Shown here: piece after piece, positions 56,107-64,000 of the stretch | Layout: every line of letters begins with the position of its first letter | Numbering within the stretch: position 1 is the stretch's first letter | Assembly (NCBI RefSeq): GCF_021134715.1 | Contig: NC_060021.1 | Coordinates: forward strand, 6,076,001 to 6,140,000 | Length of the DNA: 64,000 bases | Origin: Daphnia pulex | Lineage: Eukaryota; Arthropoda; Branchiopoda; Diplostraca; Daphniidae | Direction: 5' to 3' | Notes under the pieces: generated by a model | Database searches by the model: none | What the model saw: only the letters and a program-made list of their open reading frames with translations | Told to the model about the DNA's origin: nothing | Made by a program: the position numbers and the translations under genes

Positions 56107-57057
56107 CTACCAGCACCAATTGGTCAACGAAGAAGCTCCTGACGATGTCAAACTATTGTAAAAATAGAAACGCATTGGACCAGCAAAAACGTGACATCCC
56201 TGCCCAACCAAGTCGGGAGCTGCTAATTGTTTCTGAATGATCATGTCTGCTCGCTGACCCCAAAAAGATCGTTCAGTCACGAAACAGAGTTGTTTGTTCC
56301 GCAGCGTCAGAGTGTTTCCTTTGCGGCCGGACACGCTGCGAATGCAATGTTGGGATCCTTCTTCCAAATCAGAAACGGTGACGTCAAACACTACGGAAAC
56401 GGTGTCCACGTTCATCTGTGAGCGGCTGCCACTTCGGCTGCGGAAGGGAGACATTGGCGACGCGTTGTTGTAGTCGGATGGAAATGAATTGACGGTGCAG
56501 ACCGTGGGGCTCGAAATAAGCAAATTGTCTAGTGCTCGAACGATCTGTTGTGTCGAGGGAGGTGATCCTGGTCGTGAAACTGGCTCTGATTGGCTGTAAG
56601 GCGCAGGCGGACTAATGTCACGTTTCGTATTGGGCAATTCTTCCAGAATGAATTGAAGTTCACGCTCCGTCCGGCTATCGATCGAGTCTTGGCGGCTAAC
56701 GCAGCCAGAAGTGATGCTGTTAAATTCCGGCGACCTCATTTCCACCGATCCGGAATTCGGTGTACGCAGTGGCGACGGGAAATCGCGGATAACATCGGGA
56801 GCACCTCCGTCAGCGACGTCACTCATTTCTTCGGTCATCGTGAGCTGTGTTCTTTTTCCCGACAAGTTGTACGATGATTGGCCGTCGGGTGTGGACAGAA
56901 TTCCGCGAAACCAAAGCCCGAGCTCATCGAAGCAGATGTGAGCGTAACCTTCGATCAATTCCGGTTTGGCAGGTTTCTCCATCGCCAATTGTTCTTTGAA
57001 AGAACCGAAACTGCCAAAACTTTGGCTGCGTCTTCTCCGAGTGTAGAGTAAAGACAT
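56107..57057 (-). CDS. Unrecognised 316-residue protein, single coding exon
   Basis: An uninterrupted frame starts at the ATG at 57057. I cannot name its family. The N-terminus is basic (MSLLYTRRRRSQSFGSFGSF), followed by a compact-looking part (ELIEGYAHICFDELGLWFRG). The middle is a Ser/Pro-rich region with many SP sites and an Arg/Ser patch (SPFRSRSGSRSQMN). The C-terminal 100 residues (about 220-310) look like a folded beta-rich domain (VSVVFDVTVSDLEEGS, GNTLTLRNKQLCFVTERSF, GCHVFAGPMRFYFYN). There is no signal peptide or membrane segment, so it is probably cytosolic or nuclear. A likely 5' UTR intron (57065-57349) ends 7 bases upstream of the start codon. The length, balanced composition and single clean frame argue that it is real. 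Confidence 0.8.
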   Translation of the reverse strand: MSLLYTRRRRSQSFGSFGSFKEQLAMEKPAKPELIEGYAHICFDELGLWFRGILSTPDGQSSYNLSGKRTQLTMTEEMSDVADGGAPDVIRDFPSPLRTPNSGSVEMRSPEFNSITSGCVSRQDSIDSRTERELQFILEELPNTKRDISPPAPYSQSEPVSRPGSPPSTQQIVRALDNLLISSPTVCTVNSFPSDYNNASPMSPFRSRSGSRSQMNVDTVSVVFDVTVSDLEEGSQHCIRSVSGRKGNTLTLRNKQLCFVTERSFWGQRADMIIQKQLAAPDLVGQGCHVFAGPMRFYFYNSLTSSGASSLTNWCW

Positions 57058-57063
57058 TTTCCA

Positions 57064-60000
57064 CCTAGTTAAGAAAAATACTCAATTATTATTCTAATTT
57101 TCAAGGATTCACGATTAAAAATAGATAGCGACAGATGGTAGGATTGCACGAAAACATGACCTTGAATTGGGTACTATAGGGAAACAAACTCCATAGAAAA
57201 TGTTGTTTAAACGAAAGATAAGCAAAATCATTTCCTCCCTATGCTGACTCCACATTTTTGTTATTTTTTCCAAAAGAAACGAAGGTCACGGGACAGACTT
57301 GACACGAAAAAAAGAAACGAAAAATCTTTTGCTTAGCAAAGTCTCTTACCCGATTTGGCAACAAGGTCACGACGTCTATACTCCTCTCTAATTTCCAAGT
57401 GATTTAAAAAAAAAAAACCAAAACCCAGGCAGCAGACTCTCTTTGGATGAAACGAATATTACCACACACGGTTGAAATGTTCACACACTTGCGTCAACGC
57501 GCTGAATATTTCGTTTCGTTCGCCGTTGACTGCCAGTTCACGTCTGGCAGTGTCATGTTGTTTGCACGCGGGACTCTCAACGTCGCCATCGGTCCGCTAT
57601 TGGCCGAACGAGCAATCGACACGCCTCCGTGATAAAAATGCGGCTTCGTCCTTGAGCGGTTATTCTCTCTCCAGCAGAGGAAGTATTTTAGCACAAAACC
57701 CGTATCCCTCATCGTCGTTTGAATGTTTTTGAAGGTCTCGTTCAGTTTTAACTCGTTCCACCAAGCTATATGCTACGACGACTACTACTAGCCTAGTATA
57801 TACTTGCAGACTCTCACAGTGCAGCTGAACTGAGTCGAGAAAACAAGAAACTTAACAACGCAATGACCTCGTTGGGTTCGCCAAAGAATTCGCCATTTGC
57901 ACACCACGGAATTTTATGCAATCAGCCGGCGCCCAACAGTCAGACACATCAATATATAGTCATAGCAAAGCCAAATAACTAACCGTCGACTCTCACGAAC
58001 AGTACGTTAAATAAACAACACACATCGAGTGTAGTAAGTACTGGGCTGGGGGGGGGGTTGAGCAATTTAGACATTTTGGACGAGAAAGTATCTTAATTTC
58101 TATTGTATTTTTACCTTGAATGACTCTGAATTGATGAACGGATAGTGTAGGCTGAAATCAAGGCTTTGAAATCTCCATCAAACACAAACAAATAGTCACG
58201 TTTTTTCCAAAACAATTTCCATACGGAAACTGTGGGGGGATTTCGACCAGCACATGGCGGACGGTAGCGACGCCTAGCGGCCAACTCATCAACTCGGTGT
58301 ATAGATTTCAAACAAAGCACTTTGTTTCTTTCTTTTTTTCCAACGAAAATTACACGCATACACACACTATAGGAAAAAAAAGAAAAAAGAAATTGAGTTC
58401 TTTTTATGGGTAGTGCCCCCGAGGTTTTACTAGAGGGAGACAACAACAAAGTAGTAGTAGTGTACGTGAAGAAAAGAGAGGGGAGAGAAAAAGGAAGTCA
58501 ATGATAATGGAACATAATCACGATAATCGCGAGAGGGGGAAAGGGCCGCCACAGAAAAAACTAGGTAAGCGATTTCTCGTTGAAAAAGAAACAAAGAGGT
58601 TACAGAGAAGCCCAGCTCGTAAGAGAAGAGAAAGATATTTATGACCGCAAAGATGAAGTTCCATGTTGGTAATAACATGCCATCAGAGCAGTAGTAGCTT
58701 TAGCTTAGTAGTAGCACGTGAGATATTTCGACAAAGTAGCGAAATCAATACTTGGCAGCAGACAAAACAAGAAAGGAAAATGCGAAACACGAACACTTTT
58801 GGGCTTTAATCACGTAATACCTGGACTATACTACCCGACACAATAACCAGTCTGAACCATTCTTCACATTTTATTTCGCAACAAACAAATATATAATAAA
58901 CTCTGGCTGTGCTGCTGCTGACGACGACACAAATGAAATTTCTAGGAATATCCAACCGTTGGCGTGGCGGGTCAGCGATAAAATAAAACCCAGCTGCTAT
59001 ACGACAACAAAATAATATGCCACTTTTGTGTAACACTCGGATCAATACACCACAGTATGTGTGTGTCTACACCTTTAAATTTGAGTACCAACCAAATTTT
59101 CGTTGGAGTTTTTAATCATGAAATTATGGTCACGGTCTACTTTTGTGCGTAACGCAATTTATTATTAGGGAAAAAAATAAACGACTTTGGCGTGACTAGG
59201 AGCCGTGTCATCAGGTGACCCTCTAGTAAAAAGCAGAGAGGTGAGGACTAATGGCCAAAACGACTTGGAGAGAGTTTGGCGCCAACCGAAAAGTAACTTT
59301 AGGGCATTGTTGTTTTTTATTTAAAAAGAAGAAACAAAAAGAAAATTATCGACTTTTGATTGGGGGGGCCTGGAACCGTTCCAATAAACTTTGTCCTTCG
59401 ACCAACAAATGTGAATTTCTTTTTTCAATAATAACATGGACTTATCATCGGTTGCAATCGTTCTTGGATGGTAGTAAATATCGATCGATAATAAATCAGC
59501 AAATGGAATAGAGCCGTGATTAACCGGCACATCAAAATGATGGAGCAATTGATGATTGCAACTAAAAAATCACGCAATTCTGCCAAAATAATCGCCAGAC
59601 GCCAGTCGTTGCTATCGATCGAAAATGGGAATTTGCGTGATGCATTCAATCCATTTAACTTTGACGGGAGAAAAATCCTTGAAAAATAAAAAAGAAAGAT
59701 TGTGATTTCACGGCCTCTCTTATTCTTTTCTCTTCCGGGCTCATCCGTGCACGGAAGTGCACACGTAAACAAGGTTATTTTCCCCGGCATCCATCGATTT
59801 CCGACGACGGCGACGGCGGCTGCTTCCGTCGTCAGCTGTTGAACAACGCCCACACACACACACATTTTCGGATCGATTATTCGGCGGGTCCCAACAAAAA
59901 GATGTTCATCGTGACAATTCGTTTATTTGAATTGAATCAACACACAACAACATTCCATCGAAAAAAAAATTCTTCGTGTTGTAGGTAATGTGGTAATTAT

Positions 60001-61697
60001 ATAAGTATACACACACAGGTGACATTCAACAACAACAAAGAAAAAAAGTCCAAAAAAGAAATCAAAACGAGACACACCAAGGCATTTGGAACTGGTGAAA
60101 AACAGAAAAAGACGCACTTATTATTATATTTAGTATATAAGTTTATAGAATAATAATCAAATGTGTTTCCTGCTTTACTGTACAACACACACCCGCACAC
60201 ACACGCACACGCATTTGAAAAAAGACTAAATAATTGACTTTGTCGCGCAGACAAAGATATTCTTTCCAATCCAAATATGACATAATTATGTATAAAGTTA
60301 TATGTAATATTTATAATAGCGTCTTTCCTTATCAAATACAACACGTTTCTATTTCAATGTGCGCGCCATCTTCCACCTAAAGCCGTTAAACGAAAAAAAA
60401 GGGGGGGGGGAGGAGAGAATAATATTTCAAAAAAGAGATCGAAAAAAGAGAGAATTTTTTGTTAAATCAGTGTGGCCTTTCAAGCACTTTTTCTTTTACT
60501 TTGTCACCGCCAGGTTAACCACGGATTTTTAAAATAGAAAAAAAAAATTATTATTATTATTATATTTGTACTTGGATTGGTTTCGAGTCGTGTGTGTGGA
60601 AGTCTCTCTCTCTCGATCATTTTACAGATTTCCCCAGACCATCCAGAGGTCTCATTTAACAATCTCCCTGAATTCATATTTGTTTTTTCTATGTTTTCTT
60701 TATTTTTTTTTTGAACCCGTAAACCCAGAAAATCAATAATAAAATAAAAAATTGGCTTGAGAATTCACGACATTAAAATATTCACACTTTTTTTTTCGTT
60801 TTTTTTTTCTTCTTCTTATTGGACCCTTCCAGCTTTCGTCTTGCAAAGTGAAAGACTGTCAAAATCACGATACATGGATAATCAAAATTGACTCCCGTGC
60901 ATCGGCGACTGTGTTTGGGGTCTTTCCAATTTTTTTCCTTTTTACGAATTTTAATATTATATTTTTTGTTTTTAAATGGAGTAGTATACAAGCGAAATAT
61001 TTGTATAGAAATAATAATATCGCGCCCGCAAAGTGTGTGAGGGATCGGGAACGTTAAAAAAAGAAAACACAACAACGAAAAAAAAAAAGTTTTTCTTCTC
61101 TTCAGGGCGCTGCGAGATGCACGAATAGAGCGCGTGATTTTTCCTTCTTTTCTTTTTCTAATAAGGTAGTGGTGATGGGTGAGAGCCACCCGGGGCAGTA
61201 AACGAGCGTTCAAAATATTTTTCTTCTTTCTTTCTTTTTAGTTTTTTCTTTAAACGCCAAATTCTTTCGAGAGAGAAAAAAACGAAACATTTTCACCAGC
61301 AGAAGAGGGAGAGTTCGCCGTCGTGACGCCAGGTCGATACGGATCGGTTCTTCATCTAAATTCGGGAAAAGAATACAATATTTATATACAGTGGGCGAAT
61401 ATCGGATCGATCCAACACACACACAAATAAACAAATAAAAACGCAAATCGACTTTCAAAGTCGTTTACTATTTCAGTTGTCTGGGAGATGACAGACAAGG
61501 AGTTTCCCATCATTGAAACTCTTTGAAAACCCACCAGAGACACATCTTAGAAATCCCCTGATGAATCGATTCACGAAGAAAAAGTCTTTTCCGATTGGTA
61601 AAAAGTTTAACCCATTTGATATCCTGGGGCAATTCCATGGCTTCACTCTGATAAATGTCAACCAGGATTTAAAAGAAAAATCAATAGACATTGATTT
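57064..61697. other. Gene-poor region with UTR sequence
   Basis: The left part holds the probable 5' UTR intron and promoter of the 316-residue gene (GT donor at 57349, AG acceptor at 57065). The right part, upstream of 61697, should be the 3' UTR of the minus-strand gene ending there. Poly-purine, CA and AT repeats are common (58040-58050, 59850-59865, 60184-60212). I found no supported exon between about 57.4 and 61.7 kb. Confidence 0.5.
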
Positions 61698-64000
61698 TTA
61701 TTCTACGGAATCAGGAAGCACTCTGGGATGATTGAATCCAATATCGTGTAAATACTGGACGCCATCATAGTCTCCTCTTTCCAGGGATACCACACACACT
61801 ATTATCTCATCGATTTTTTCACGCTTTGTCAATGCCAACTACAAACAAAAGAGAGAAAAAACCGGTTGGCTACCACCACCACCAACAAAACAAAAAACCG
61901 GTCGTTATTTTTTCGAAAATCGCAAATCAACAGGTGAAGACTTATAGGTTAAGAATTATTATTTTTTTGTTGTTCCAGCCGATGGCCACAAGCCAAAAGT
62001 AAAAAGGTAAAAAAAAGAGGCACGTGACGTGAATGCCGAATGAGCCAATCGACTTCATTGATCATTCCAGTACAAATGTAACAACCGACACACACACACA
62101 CACTGCGGCTTAACCTTCCAGTCACCTTCGCCGGTCCTCAATGAAGTCCCCCCCCTCCTTCCCTCCACATATAAACAGAGCCGGATGAGTAAAATTGTTT
62201 ACACAAGGTCGGATATACAACCGCTGTTTGAAAATGGCGGCGGAGGAGTTAATAGAAAATTTGGTAAACTGACCTGCTGCATCTTTTCGAAATCCAGGCA
62301 AGGACGCTGGATGTGGTGATGGGAGCGATGGGCGTGACGGTGGCGTTTGCGGGGCGATCCGATATTGTTGCCGTTGGCGACGGACAGAGCAGCCGGTTCC
62401 GCGTGCAACGACAACATGGCTGCTGCGCTCAAGGGAGAGGCCATATCTTCACGATCGGCCAGGAAGAATTTCGGCGGTGGGGAGAGAGAGCGTGTCGGCC
62501 GGTGAGCACCCTCCGGTGGCGACGTGCGGAACTCGAGCGGCAGAGGCGAGTCCTGAGGACCTCCGACCAGCGACTGAACCTCGTCGTCCGATGAGGCCGA
62601 ACAGTCGAACGCAGCCCCGACGCTGCTGATGCTCCGTTCCATCGGCTCATTTTCAATCATCAAGCCGTGATGCAATAAAACGGCCGAACGCGGACGACTT
62701 TTCATCCGCTCGCTCAAACGCCGGTGGTTCACTTGGCCCCACTTTCGCTTCTCGGGACCCTACACAAAATTTATAAAGGCGTTTCTTTTGTTTAGAAAAA
62801 AAAAAAGGTTTTCTTCTCTCCCATTGAATTTCTCTACTAACCTGCGGCTGAACAACTTTTCGAGGTTGTTGTTGATTGTTGTTGTTGTGCTGATTCGGGC
62901 AGAAACGGGGTGGACCGAAGGCACTGGGACCAAAACGTAGAGCCGTTCCAGAAGAAGATGCCGCCGGTGTCGTGAGTAAATCGTGAGCCATCGATTCCTC
63001 CTCGGCACCATTGATGCATTCGAGTTCTTCTTCGGAACTGTGTTGATCGCCCCAAGGGCCGTGATCTGAATCCGATGGCAGAGCAGAGTCCGTGACTGTG
63101 CAGAATTCGATTGGACTTTCTGTCGTCGATTGGCGATCGTCGCCGCCGTCATCACCAGAGGCCGAAAGGGCCGCAACGGCCGCCAACGTGGTGGCCATTA
63201 CAGCGTCAGTGTAGCGCTCACGCAGCAGAGTTCTTTCGCTGCGGCGTTGCCGTTGTGGCACCACCGGCCGAATCGAATTCTCCTTGCCACTTTCAGACCG
63301 GGTCCTTTCCCGAACGGCACGTCGTGGCGTCAAATTGTCCATCAACTCCTCACGCTCCATGTTGTTGTAAACTGAAATAAAAACAGGAATCCAAATCCAA
63401 GAGTTGGTTAGCAAAATAAAACAGAAATGGACCGTGAACACACATAGAGTAGGTTAATAATCGATCAAGTATTATCTCTCTATCGATGACGAAATACCCC
63501 CACAGGGCTTTCCAATCTGGGGTCCTCGGGTCCAAAATGTTTCTTGTAAAAAAGGCCCAAAAATGTAAGTCAGTCACTAGCCCCATCACAGATTTCTTTC
63601 TCTTTAAGGGGGGGCCAGCCATATTGGACTTTTTTTTCTTTTAAATAAATAAAATAAAATAGTTTTTTTCTCCGTTGGGGGCAGCACACAAAGGCCATTT
63701 CAAATGAGGAGAAAAAAGAAGTTGGAAAGCTGCCCATCTCAATTGCGCAAAGACTTTCATCGTGCACAGCTCTCTCTCTCTCTCTTCAGGTGACACTTTC
63801 CCAATCGACGCCTCTATAGTTGAACGAACTCTTCTTTTATAATTCCTTAAATTATTCCCTCATCAGAGAGAAAGTTTCCCCAAGGTCAATTCATGTCAAA
63901 ATAATAAAATATAAGAAAAACAAAACTTACTGGCTGGCTGGTGGTGGTCACCAAGTTCGTCGTCCGATTCCGTTCCCGAATCCCGATCGAGCTCCGACTA
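61698..64000 (-). CDS. Unrecognised Ser/Pro-rich protein, 3' part only (4 exons; 5' end beyond the window)
   Basis: Exons are 63931-64000 (cut by the window edge), 62842-63371, 62274-62759 and 61698-61838, all in phase, giving about 408 residues of C-terminal sequence. The first exon is acidic (SELDRDSGTESDDELGD). The second has Arg-rich (RRAVRERTRSESGKE; QRQRRSERTLLRERYTD), acidic and Gln/Asn-rich parts. The third has KRKWGQVNHRRLSERMKSR, an RSLSPPPKF site, a His-rich run and RPCLDFEKMQQ. The last exon encodes 46 residues that look folded and conserved (REKIDEIIVCVVSLERGDYD, GVQYLHDIGFNHPRVL). The composition suggests a nuclear or cytoplasmic regulatory protein with many phosphosites. RPCLDFEKM is faintly like FAM53-type proteins, but I do not rely on that. 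Confidence 0.75.

Overview
This is a eukaryotic, arthropod-type window. Genes are split by many short GT-AG introns, often 58-75 bases long, and the recognisable products are animal proteins: Spire, a transglutaminase, Smad2/3, Translin, TMEM69-like proteins and DCAF6. The compact introns, strong microsatellite content and gene families suggest a crustacean, most likely Daphnia. That organism call is an inference; no marker gene settles it.

Layout. 1-3.9 kb: gene-poor, low-complexity DNA. 3.9-20.0 kb: spire on the minus strand, 13 coding exons with long microsatellite-rich introns. 20.0-25.3 kb: gene-poor. 25.3-35.0 kb: five minus-strand genes for secreted low-complexity proteins. All five begin with a tiny first exon of 5-6 codons, a phase-0 intron inside the signal peptide and a phase-1 intron inside a glycine codon, and four have a clear TATA box 110-140 bases upstream of the start (the fifth has a weaker one). 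Three of the five are small paralogous glycine-rich peptides. 37.0-41.3 kb: a 19-exon transglutaminase. 43.5-46.2 kb: Smad2/3 (smox). 47.4-48.4 kb: Translin, divergent from 48.8-50.4 kb, a tandem pair of TMEM69-like membrane proteins on the plus strand. 50.8-53.4 kb: DCAF6 (WD40 substrate receptor). 53.6-55.4 kb: a DNA transposon with perfect 99-bp inverted repeats and a 4-bp target duplication. 56.1-57.1 kb: an unrecognised 316-residue protein. 57.4-61.7 kb: gene-poor. 61.7-64.0 kb: the 3' exons of an unrecognised Ser/Pro-rich protein whose 5' end lies beyond the window.

In all the multi-exon genes with both ends in the window, the exons I deduced by eye join in frame and sum to a whole number of codons, which is strong internal support. 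The housekeeping and signalling genes (spire, smox, translin, DCAF6) are unrelated neighbours. The most unusual region is the 25-35 kb cluster of secreted glycine-rich proteins, which looks like an expanding, lineage-specific family built on a common 5' cassette. The youngest-looking insertion is the transposon next to the DCAF6 promoter.
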